A stretch of 8,340 nucleotides of DNA, from assembly GCA_027314795.1 (NCBI GenBank), contig DAHVAE010000029.1:1-8340 (forward strand). Reading direction: 5' to 3'. Source of the stretch: Candidatus Saccharimonadota bacterium (GTDB lineage Bacteria > Patescibacteriota > Saccharimonadia > Saccharimonadales > UBA4665). Both the position numbers and the translations under genes were made by a program. This document shows positions 1 through 4,598 of this stretch, in pieces. The stretch's first letter is position 1. Every line of letters starts with the position of its first letter. The notes under the pieces were generated by a model, which saw only the letters and a program-made list of their open reading frames with translations, was not told the origin of the DNA and did no database searches.

Positions 1-78
1 GCCTTTTTGTTTCTTGTCTGCCTTCAGATAGGCTGGGAGTTGATCCCTTATGATGTCGTGCTTCATAGTTCTCTTCAT
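1..78 (-). CDS. N-terminal fragment of a putative IS transposase (partial, cut by window edge)
   Basis: Reading leftwards from an ATG at 78 (or the in-frame ATG at 66), the frame stays open to the window edge. It gives a basic start containing HDIIRDQLPAYLKADKKQKG. The pattern YLKA.KK.KG close to the N-terminus resembles the start of DDE (rve-type) transposases with an integrase core; this is a memory-based family resemblance over 22-26 residues only. The catalytic domain lies outside the window. The start is ambiguous: neither ATG has a good Shine-Dalgarno sequence, and GAGA lies a few bases before the ATG at 66. Two ~30-bp direct repeats immediately upstream would suit transposase-binding sites near an element end. 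It could also be another DNA-binding protein. Confidence 0.5.
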   Translation of the reverse strand, partial: MKRTMKHDIIRDQLPAYLKADKKQKG

Positions 79-89
79 AGTGAGAATTA

Positions 90-154
90 CGGTAACACTA
101 TTAGTATCTAACCGGTACTATTTCGGTAACATTACTTTTTATCTAATGCGGTAC
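90..154. repeat. Two imperfect ~30-bp direct repeats upstream of the transposase start
   Basis: Positions 90-118 (29 bp) and 124-154 (31 bp) share the layout CGGTAACA, then an AT-rich centre, then TATCTAA, ending in CGGTAC. The starts are 34 bp apart. CGGTA recurs at 90, 113, 124 and 149. Directly repeated sites just outside a transposase gene are common as transposase-binding sites in the terminal region of insertion sequences. That role is inferred, and the exact IS end cannot be fixed because the other end is not in the window. Confidence 0.55.
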
Positions 155-198
155 GGTCGCAGAGACCTTGATAGAATCCTATAATAACTTGGGCTTGG

Positions 199-270
199 AT
201 AACAGATAGATACTAACTATAAATAGTCCAGGTACGTGATTTATAACAATTGCTTATCTGTAATTCTCTC
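199..270 (+). repeat. Leader repeat 1 of the micropeptide family
   Basis: Positions 239-264 match 2244-2269 in 24 of 26 bases: both read ATTTATAACAATT, two differing bases, then TTATCTGTAAT. Both are followed by six bases and a start codon whose next codons are GTG AAC. An upstream ACAGATA (202-208) faces TATCTGT (255-261) as an inverted repeat, with the same spacing (53 versus 52 bp) as in the second copy. TGTAAT (259-264) could be a -10 box placing transcription at the start codon, i.e. a leaderless mRNA, but no convincing -35 is seen. It may equally be a recombination or protein-binding site. Confidence 0.6.
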
Positions 271-375
271 TTGGTGAACCGTGTTAGCAAAACATGGAAA
301 TCAGTACTTTCCGACCTAACTACCCTGGACAAGCAACTTGAGCAATTCATTGACCTAGAGATTAATAATGTTTAG
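271..375 (+). CDS. 34-aa micropeptide, family copy 1 (function unknown)
   Basis: The ORF starts TTG GTG AAC and ends at TAG 373-375. The peptide starts MVNRVSKTWKSVL and is Asp/Glu/Lys-rich without a membrane segment. It has the same length as copy 2 at 2276-2380, shares MVN, an aromatic residue then Lys at positions 9-10 and a hydrophobic spacing like an amphipathic helix, and follows the same leader repeat. Residue identity beyond that is low, so it counts as a family member mainly by position, length and leader. There is no Shine-Dalgarno sequence, and GTG at 274 could be the true start. It runs convergently into the toxin gene at 401-667. Function unknown. Confidence 0.4.
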   Translation: MVNRVSKTWKSVLSDLTTLDKQLEQFIDLEINNV

Positions 376-400
376 CTCAAACCGTTGCTCGACTACTAGA

Positions 401-667
401 TCAATAGACTTGGTTGTGCGTTCCAATAGCGAGGAAGATAATCTGATCTTCCAGCTCAATGTAGACCACTCTAATATCACCCGTAATCGAAAAGGCCCGC
501 CCGCCTTGCAAGTCGCCAGTGAGCGCGTGATCATTCAGTGGCCTGCCTCTCTCACCAGCCAAAAACAAATCATATCTTTCTCGAAATTGACTTATGAGCT
601 TGGGCTTTGGTTTAATGCGCTGTTTGTAATGCTTATCAAAATCCCGGTGAAATATTACCGGCTTCAT
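401..667 (-). CDS. RelE/StbE (YafQ-like) mRNA interferase toxin
   Basis: An 88-aa protein with the small RelE/ParE-type fold pattern. By family knowledge such toxins cut mRNA on the ribosome and are neutralised by the antitoxin encoded just upstream. Visible family positions are H47 (in NDHALTG), R57, D64 and R66 (in ITGDIRVVY), H84 (in IGTHNQVY) and the C-terminal Y88. H47, D64, H84 and Y88 match the spacing of catalytic residues described for E. coli YafQ (H50, D67, H87, F91); the position of YafQ H63 is Ser60 here. The length is normal for the family. The start ATG overlaps the antitoxin stop as ATGA, which points to translational coupling. GC content of the pair is visibly higher than that of the surrounding genes, suggesting separate acquisition. 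Confidence 0.9.
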   Translation of the reverse strand: MKPVIFHRDFDKHYKQRIKPKPKLISQFRERYDLFLAGERGRPLNDHALTGDLQGGRAFSITGDIRVVYIELEDQIIFLAIGTHNQVY

Positions 668-951
668 AGGGAGTCGAGATGCTTCATCATTTCATCGACC
701 GTATAAAACGGGCCAGAAACATTTTTCCCAGCCAATGCTTCTGCTGTAGCCTTGTTCAGCCGTTTAGCAGCTTCAGGGCTTGGCTCGCCCCAGTCATCAA
801 CACCATAGTCAATGTTCCGCCCTTCTGTTTCGGCCTTTGCCCACACACGGATGTAGGCCTGTGCGGAATCAAAGCCAAGACGCTTGGCTTTGGCCTCCAG
901 CCGGGTTCGAACCGTCTTATCCATTGGTATATGAAGTGTTACGTTACTCAT
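664..951 (-). CDS. RelB/DinJ-type antitoxin of the RelBE-like module
   Basis: A 95-aa protein. Residues 3-40 (VTLHIPMDKTVRTRLEAKA and following) look like a ribbon-helix-helix/RelB-DinJ DNA-binding domain. The acidic, flexible C-terminal half (DYGVDDWGEPSPEAAKRL, then FYTVDEMMKHLDSL) would wrap the toxin. By analogy it binds both its toxin and its own promoter. Gene order antitoxin-toxin with a 4-bp ATGA overlap is typical of this family. Upstream are a full consensus -35 and a -10 only six bases before the ATG, and no Shine-Dalgarno, so the mRNA is probably leaderless. The palindrome TGATATCA over the -10 is a candidate operator. Confidence 0.85.
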   Translation of the reverse strand: MSNVTLHIPMDKTVRTRLEAKAKRLGFDSAQAYIRVWAKAETEGRNIDYGVDDWGEPSPEAAKRLNKATAEALAGKNVSGPFYTVDEMMKHLDSL

Positions 952-957
952 AGTAGA

Positions 958-986
958 ATGATATCAAAGATGCATAATTATGTCAA
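958..986 (-). promoter_or_regulatory. Promoter of the toxin-antitoxin operon (leaderless start)
   Basis: On the minus strand, TTGACA (981-986), a 17-bp spacer and TATCAT (958-963) form a near-consensus sigma70-type promoter. Only six bases (952-957) separate the -10 from the antitoxin ATG, which puts the expected start point at or next to the A of ATG. The palindrome TGATATCA covers the -10 and ATGCAT lies in the spacer; either could take part in autorepression by the antitoxin (inference). Confidence 0.75.
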
Positions 987-1056
987 TTGCATTCGATGGT
1001 TTCCATGTTGTCACTTATGGTGGACAAAATTTGTCGGAAGCGCATCTGTTAAAAGA
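968..1056 (+). repeat. Diverged leader of micropeptide copy 3
   Basis: Before the ORF at 1057, ATCTGT (1044-1049) is followed by TTGGTGACCC. This echoes ATCTGTAAT followed by TTGGTGAACC or ATGGTGAACC in the other two leaders. AGATGC (968-973) faces GCATCT (1042-1047), so an inverted repeat flanks this leader too, although with a longer 68-bp interior. The upstream arm overlaps the toxin-antitoxin promoter. The similarity is much weaker than between leaders 1 and 2. Confidence 0.35.
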
Positions 1057-1152
1057 TTGGTGACCCTGGACCACTCGGTTTATAAGGTTTTAGTTCAGGA
1101 GATTTTGCGCTGGAATCAGATATTAAGGGGGTTGGAAATTATTCCCGCTTAG
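1057..1152 (+). CDS. 31-aa micropeptide, family copy 3 (function unknown)
   Basis: The ORF starts TTG GTG ACC and ends at TAG 1150-1152. It aligns without gaps with copy 2 (2276-2380) over residues 1-25, sharing M1, V2, S7, Y9, K10, L12, V13, E15, I16, R18, W19, N20, I22, R24 and G25: the pattern YKxLVxEIxRWNxIxRG. Of the 12 codons in the shared Y9-G25 set, seven differ only synonymously (for example AGG/CGC for R18, CGT/AGG for R24, GTG/GTT for V13), which argues for selection on the peptide. No Shine-Dalgarno is visible, and GTG at 1060 is an alternative start. The peptide is probably one amphipathic helix. Its last 14 bases overlap the opposing ORF at 1139-1243. No function is recognised. 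Confidence 0.6.
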   Translation: MVTLDHSVYKVLVQEILRWNQILRGLEIIPA

Positions 1153-1243
1153 TTGCATTACCTTTCATAACGTTTAAGCTTGCTAGTACCAGTTTCTTAT
1201 ATTCATCTACGCCACCAGGAACAACAATTTTTGAACTATCCAT
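1139..1243 (-). CDS. 34-aa ORF overlapping the end of the SRPBCC gene
   Basis: An ATG at 1243 overlaps the last eight bases of the SRPBCC gene (ATGGATAG) in another frame. The ORF runs 34 codons to TAA at 1139-1141. A GAGG lies about 12 bases before the ATG, so translational coupling is possible. The peptide begins MDSSKIVVPGGVDEYKKLVL. SKIVVP..VDEY resembles the start of DUF1801-type proteins that often sit beside SRPBCC and VOC genes, so it could be the remnant of a longer gene. The stretch YKKLV also recalls YKQLV of micropeptide copy 2. Both similarities are short and speculative. Confidence 0.4.
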   Translation of the reverse strand: MDSSKIVVPGGVDEYKKLVLASLNVMKGNATKRE

Positions 1244-1688
1244 TTTTAGCTTGCGCCTCAAGCCTCTCTAATAGTTGTCTTGACCCCTCTTCAGCATGAA
1301 ATTGTTGGATGTGCTTTTGTTTTTCTTCTTCTGAAGTGAAACGCATCTTTAAAGTAACCTTTGTTTTATTATTAAGACTTTCTATATCAACAACTGACTG
1401 AAAAGGTTCTAACCCAAATTCTTTTGAACCCTGGTTAGTGTATATAAGTTGATGTGGTTCATTTACCTTGTCGAATATATACACATTCGGATAATCAACG
1501 CCATCAGGACCATGCATAACGACTTTAAACTTACCGCCTTCATGTATATCTAGTTCCTCGACCGTACTTTTAAAACCTGCTGGTCCCCACCATTTAGCAA
1601 TTTTTTCTGGGCTAGTCCAAGCGCTCCAAACTTGCTCAGGAGTGACTCCCATTTCTCTCATGGTAATCAGGGTATATGTGTCATCCAT
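1236..1688 (-). CDS. SRPBCC / AHSA1-like domain protein
   Basis: A 150-aa protein, the usual length for stand-alone members of the SRPBCC (START-like, AHSA1-related) superfamily, which form a helix-grip fold with a hydrophobic ligand cavity. Family hallmarks are TPEQVWSAWTSPEKIAKWWGP at residues 16-36, then the sheet region EGGKFKVVMHGPDG (51-64) and the C-terminal helix that ends in QLLERLEAQAKNG. The natural ligand or reaction is unknown for most members. The gene lies 20 bp behind the VOC gene. A strong AAAGGAGG overlaps the VOC stop but sits about 14 bases before this ATG, slightly far, which suggests coupled translation. VOC plus SRPBCC pairs are common in small accessory operons. Confidence 0.88.
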   Translation of the reverse strand: MDDTYTLITMREMGVTPEQVWSAWTSPEKIAKWWGPAGFKSTVEELDIHEGGKFKVVMHGPDGVDYPNVYIFDKVNEPHQLIYTNQGSKEFGLEPFQSVVDIESLNNKTKVTLKMRFTSEEEKQKHIQQFHAEEGSRQLLERLEAQAKNG

Positions 1689-1708
1689 AGCTTTTAGTTA
1701 TTCCTCCT

Positions 1709-2140
1709 TTAGTGCTTATTCTCAACTGGGTCGCCTTTAAATATCCAGTGAATGCCGTATTTGTCATACATCTGGCCGTAGGTTCCAATAGGTAGTTGAT
1801 GAAGGTCTTGAAACCTGTCAGTTCTGGCACCCACTTTGAGTTTATCAAATATTCTTTTTAGTTCATCGTAGCTCTCACCTAATACAAAAATGGCATATAT
1901 ATCTCCCCATGTTGGCTCATACTGTGGTGCTGCCATCCAGTCAGTGGCTGAAATCTCTATATCATCACTTTTAAGATAGGCATTGATAACCTTATCGTGT
2001 TTTTCAGGCGGTAATGTTTCTTTCATCGGGCTATCGCCCAGTTTGGTAATAGTTAAATCCCCGCCAAGACATTTGTGGTAGAAAGTCATAGCTTCGGCAC
2101 AGTTACCATCAAATAGTAAAAAGGGTGTTGCTTTTAGCAT
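1709..2140 (-). CDS. VOC (glyoxalase-fold) protein, PhnB-like
   Basis: A 143-aa protein of the vicinal oxygen chelate superfamily, PhnB-like branch (often labelled 3-demethylubiquinone-9 3-methyltransferase-like). Visible marks are the N-terminal LLFDGNCAEAMTFYHKCLGG (residues 8-27), a GDSPM loop, the repeated half with ELKRIFDKLKVGA, and the C-terminal QMYDKYGIHWIFKGD. The fold is built from paired beta-alpha-beta units around a metal or ligand site; the substrate cannot be told from sequence. A good Shine-Dalgarno (AAAGGAG, seven bases before ATG) supports the start. It is the first gene of the VOC-SRPBCC-small ORF operon. The start is preceded by an inverted repeat that could fold over the translation start. 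Confidence 0.88.
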   Translation of the reverse strand: MLKATPFLLFDGNCAEAMTFYHKCLGGDLTITKLGDSPMKETLPPEKHDKVINAYLKSDDIEISATDWMAAPQYEPTWGDIYAIFVLGESYDELKRIFDKLKVGARTDRFQDLHQLPIGTYGQMYDKYGIHWIFKGDPVENKH

Positions 2141-2184
2141 GGTAAGCTCCTTTCAAATAAAGAATGCAACATAAATAGCTTACC
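2141..2184 (-). promoter_or_regulatory. Inverted repeat in the 5' leader of the VOC gene
   Basis: GGTAAGCT (2141-2148) and AGCTTACC (2177-2184) are perfect 8-bp inverted repeats 28 bp apart, and the inner arm touches the VOC start codon. In the minus-strand mRNA the arm next to ATG would pair with the upstream arm, leaving AAAGGAG at the stem base or partly in it. This could modulate translation or be a protein-binding site. No clear promoter was identified upstream, so it is not certain that both arms are transcribed. Confidence 0.4.
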
Positions 2185-2204
2185 ACCAAAGCAGAATTGA
2201 GCTA

Positions 2205-2275
2205 TTTACAGATAAGAATTTGCTACAAACATTAAAAGCCCGAATTTATAACAATTTTTTATCTGTAATATTCCT
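2205..2275 (+). repeat. Leader repeat 2 of the micropeptide family, with 17-bp inverted repeat
   Basis: Second copy of the leader at 199-270 (24 of 26 identical bases over 2244-2269). TTACAGATAAGAATTTG (2206-2222) and CAATTTTTTATCTGTAA (2252-2268) are inverted repeats matching at 14 of 17 positions around a 29-base interior, with a perfect outer 10 bp. A further ACAGATA lies at 2440-2446 beyond the micropeptide. TGTAAT (2264-2269) stands six bases before the start codon, as in copy 1. Promoter or operator, structured leader, and recombination site are all possible. Confidence 0.6.
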
Positions 2276-2380
2276 ATGGTGAACCACATACAATCCAACT
2301 ATAAACAATTAGTGGCAGAAATTATTAGGTGGAACGAGATAATGCGTGGCGTTTATGAGTTTAAGCCAACATTAGCCTAG
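2276..2380 (+). CDS. 34-aa micropeptide, family copy 2 (function unknown)
   Basis: The ORF starts ATG GTG AAC CAC and ends at TAG 2378-2380. The peptide includes YKQLVAEIIRWNEIMRG at residues 9-25, the near match of copy 3; its tail is VYEFKPTLA. The shared residues with largely synonymous codon differences are the best evidence that it is translated. There is no Shine-Dalgarno; the start lies six bases behind a TGTAAT box, so a leaderless mRNA is possible. It diverges from the VOC operon and converges on the helicase gene. No signal peptide or membrane segment. Function unknown; a regulatory or toxin-like micropeptide is only a guess. Confidence 0.6.
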   Translation: MVNHIQSNYKQLVAEIIRWNEIMRGVYEFKPTLA

Positions 2381-2411
2381 AAGTAGATACTCTAAACCTT
2401 TTCACTAATTT

Positions 2412-2478
2412 TACTGTCGTTACTGTCGTAGCGTCGTTTACAGATACGTTTTTAACTCCTTATGCGTCAGTAGCGTCG
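2412..2478. repeat. Short tandem and direct repeats at the 3' end of the helicase gene
   Basis: TACTGTCGT occurs twice back to back (2412-2420, 2421-2429). GTAGCGTCG occurs at 2428-2436 and again at 2470-2478, the second inside the last codons of the helicase gene. Beyond the helicase TAA the same frame stays open for about 33 codons, and the extension repeats the Thr/Val/Asp/Ala-rich tail composition. This looks like local slippage or duplication at the gene end rather than a separate gene. Confidence 0.5.
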
Positions 2479-3956
2479 GTATTGACAGTAGTTTTAGTAA
2501 TAGTTATTAGGCGTTCCTTGCCACGCTTCCTATCTAAGTAGATGCCTTTAGCTTGGAGGTTGGGGAGAATGATGGATAGCGATTTACTAAGGCGTGCAGC
2601 ATCTTTAGGCCAAGCTTTGCTACTACCTAGCTCCAAATCATTATTTGCGATAGCATGAAGTACTTTATATAGTTCCGCAGGTGTACCATGCCATTCAAGC
2701 TTATCTTCCATTAATGCCAATATTGTTTGTGCGACAGGGCTAGCATTAATTGCTTCTTCGTGTTGGGTATCAATGTTCTTACTGTAGGCCTTAATAAAAT
2801 CCTCACCCTTAAATCCAGCTGCTTCTGCAATGGCGTATCCCCAACGAGCAAAGTCCGCCATACGTGGCAACTTAGAAAGCTTGACACTTGGATATAATTT
2901 CATAGCTTTAGCTAAAATATCAAAGATGCCGCCAAGTATTGCAGGTTGGTCTTTTTCAAACTCTGACCAAAATACCTGATACTCTTTACGCTTTTTGGGT
3001 GATATACGTTCAAGTTCAAGGAGAATGGAGCGGTCAAGTAAATCGGACTTATATACGATTTGATTAATACCATTTAGGGCTATAGGCAATTGGATATGAT
3101 ATATAACATCGTCATCATCTGAATATAATTCTCGTTTACTAAAACTATCTCCAGTGGCAGCACGAGCTAAGGCATCAGAAAACCATTCGGGCATTTTAGA
3201 TAAGTTATCAAAAAATATGAATGCGTGGTGACTAAGGATTTGGATAAGCTCCTCGTATTTTGTTGGAGCGGAAGAACCAGTAATCATTGCTGAGGGGTCA
3301 ATTAATGATTTCATAACCATCATGGGCGTAGTTTTACCTGCTCCTTGCGGGCCATACAATATAAGAAGAGGGTGAGGAAAGTTTGGAATAAAGGCAGATA
3401 TCACATACACCAGCAAAAGAAGCTGAGATTCTTTATCGGCAATATTAATATATTTGAAAAGCAGTTTTACATCGCCATTTTTAATTGGATTTACCTGGGG
3501 TTTGTGATGACTAAATCTTTTGAAGACGATGGGTGGTTTGTCTATGATTTCCCAGCCAGCTGGGTTTATCAATACCGCACTTTTACCAAGGTCATATAAT
3601 AGACCATCGTCGTTACTAAAAACACGAACATGCAGTTTATGCTCATCACTTCCAAATATAGCCTGACCTTCAAGCGTTTGTGTTGCTCGCTTTAATATAT
3701 CGGAGCCTATTACTTGGCAATGGTTTGTGTATGCGTAATTCTGTATCCATAATTTACCCTTGTTTGATTTGATTCTATAAATATCTCTGCCACTACCATC
3801 GGGTGACATATAAGCGACCTCGTATTGGTCATGGAATAAGACTACTCCGCTATCAAGTATGCTTTCTACTAAACTATCTGCTGTAAGCTTCTCGTCTGAA
3901 TTAGCAGAAATTGCTTCAATTAGTTTTTGGTCAAGTTGTTTATTACTAGGATTCAT
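2460..3956 (-). CDS. AAA+/SF3-like replicative helicase (phage/plasmid primase-helicase type)
   Basis: A 498-aa putative DNA-unwinding ATPase of an element's own replication. The N-terminal ~150 residues are of unknown fold. The ATPase core has Walker A GPQGAGKTT (202-210), Walker B FIFFDN (246-251), a sensor-like ALNGI (293-297) and an arginine-finger region DLLDRS (305-310). The C-terminus WPKDAARLSKSLSIILPNL (449-467) followed by KGIYLDRKRGKERLITI matches the small winged-helix tail usual in virus- and plasmid-type primase-helicases. No primase active site is seen. The start is supported by GGAGG seven bases upstream, and ATG overlaps the zinc-finger gene's stop (ATGA), so the two are translationally coupled. 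Average composition near 40% GC. Confidence 0.8.
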   Translation of the reverse strand: MNPSNKQLDQKLIEAISANSDEKLTADSLVESILDSGVVLFHDQYEVAYMSPDGSGRDIYRIKSNKGKLWIQNYAYTNHCQVIGSDILKRATQTLEGQAIFGSDEHKLHVRVFSNDDGLLYDLGKSAVLINPAGWEIIDKPPIVFKRFSHHKPQVNPIKNGDVKLLFKYINIADKESQLLLLVYVISAFIPNFPHPLLILYGPQGAGKTTPMMVMKSLIDPSAMITGSSAPTKYEELIQILSHHAFIFFDNLSKMPEWFSDALARAATGDSFSKRELYSDDDDVIYHIQLPIALNGINQIVYKSDLLDRSILLELERISPKKRKEYQVFWSEFEKDQPAILGGIFDILAKAMKLYPSVKLSKLPRMADFARWGYAIAEAAGFKGEDFIKAYSKNIDTQHEEAINASPVAQTILALMEDKLEWHGTPAELYKVLHAIANNDLELGSSKAWPKDAARLSKSLSIILPNLQAKGIYLDRKRGKERLITITKTTVNTDATDA

Positions 3957-4531
3957 CTTTGACCTCCGACTAGATATTGCACAGCATCTCTAAAGTTAAG
4001 GTCACGCAAGTGCATTACTATATCAATGGCATCACCGCCCTTATTACAGCCGAAGCACCAGCCACGATTTTCTTGTACATATATATAGAAAGAAGGTGTG
4101 TTCTCGTCATGGAAAGGACATCGTCCAACAAGATTACTGCCGCTTCGGCGAAACTCTTGGTTAAGAAGTGATTCAATAGGTATTGCTCTAGCGTCTTCAA
4201 TTTGGTTGTCGGTGATTCTATTGGACTGTTTCGGTTCATTTACTACTGGTTGCATGAATCGTTGCAAGCGGTCTATGTTCTTATCTATAACCCATAAATC
4301 TTGAACCTTGGTTAGCTTTAGCCATGATGTCCAGAAGTAGCGGAACATCTCGTCTGGGTTTGCCATTATATTGCTATGTTCTTCAGCAATGGCTTTTACT
4401 AATTCTTTGCGTTGCTTAGAGTAGTCCTTGATTAATGCAGGAATAATAGTCCTTGCTTCTGGGAATATCTCAAGCAGTTCTTCGTTAGTGTATTGCTGTA
4501 ATTCGTTCGGCATGCGCCCAGCATAGAACAA
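3953..4531 (-). CDS. CHC2 zinc-finger (DnaG N-terminal-like) protein without Toprim domain
   Basis: A 192-aa protein whose C-terminal third is a CHC2 zinc-binding domain: IPIESLL (118-124), C138 and H141 in CPFHDENTPSF, C159 and C162 in CFGCNKGGDAID, then a helix ending RDAVQYLVGG. In DnaG this module recognises the template and is followed by an RNA-polymerase/Toprim domain, but here the protein stops right after the finger. The N-terminal ~115 residues are helical and unassigned. The start is uncertain: TTG at 4531 gives the full length, whereas ATG at 4513 gives 186 aa; neither has a Shine-Dalgarno. The ATGA overlap with the helicase gene shows a shared job, probably primer synthesis or helicase loading at a replication fork (inference). 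Confidence 0.85.
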   Translation of the reverse strand: MFYAGRMPNELQQYTNEELLEIFPEARTIIPALIKDYSKQRKELVKAIAEEHSNIMANPDEMFRYFWTSWLKLTKVQDLWVIDKNIDRLQRFMQPVVNEPKQSNRITDNQIEDARAIPIESLLNQEFRRSGSNLVGRCPFHDENTPSFYIYVQENRGWCFGCNKGGDAIDIVMHLRDLNFRDAVQYLVGGQR

Positions 4532-4556
4532 AAAGCAGGGTTTTAATTAGGTAGAA

Positions 4557-4586
4557 ATTATAAAGTTTACAGAGGCGATAGTGACA
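4557..4586 (-). promoter_or_regulatory. Candidate promoter of the zinc-finger/helicase pair
   Basis: A perfect TATAAT on the minus strand (4557-4562) lies about 26 bases before the TTG and 44 bases before the ATG start of the zinc-finger gene. The -35 region (about 4580-4586, GTCACT) is poor. Because an intrinsic terminator lies just upstream in the preceding gene, a separate promoter here makes sense. Confidence 0.45.
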
Positions 4587-4598
4587 TTTTTCGGTATT

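Noticed and set aside
368..706. 112-codon plus-strand frame opposite the toxin gene
   Set aside because: It is the complement of the RelE-like coding sequence, with no ribosome site or recognisable domain.
679..1152. 157-codon plus-strand frame across the antitoxin gene
   Set aside because: Its first part is antisense to the well-supported antitoxin gene and resembles nothing. Only the last 31 codons look real, as the separate micropeptide starting at 1057.
199..2380. Integron attC sites and a cassette array
   Set aside because: The leader arms do not carry the RYYYAAC/GTTRRRY core pairs in the right places, no integrase gene is present, and the neighbouring genes run opposite to the micropeptides.
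3345..3599. 84-codon plus-strand frame opposite the helicase Walker A region
   Set aside because: Antisense shadow; the opposite frame has intact ATPase motifs.
4098..4304. Plus-strand frame opposite the zinc-finger gene (and the other-frame minus ORF at 4018-4239)
   Set aside because: Both overlap the CHC2 gene, whose zinc ligands and ATGA coupling make it the true frame.
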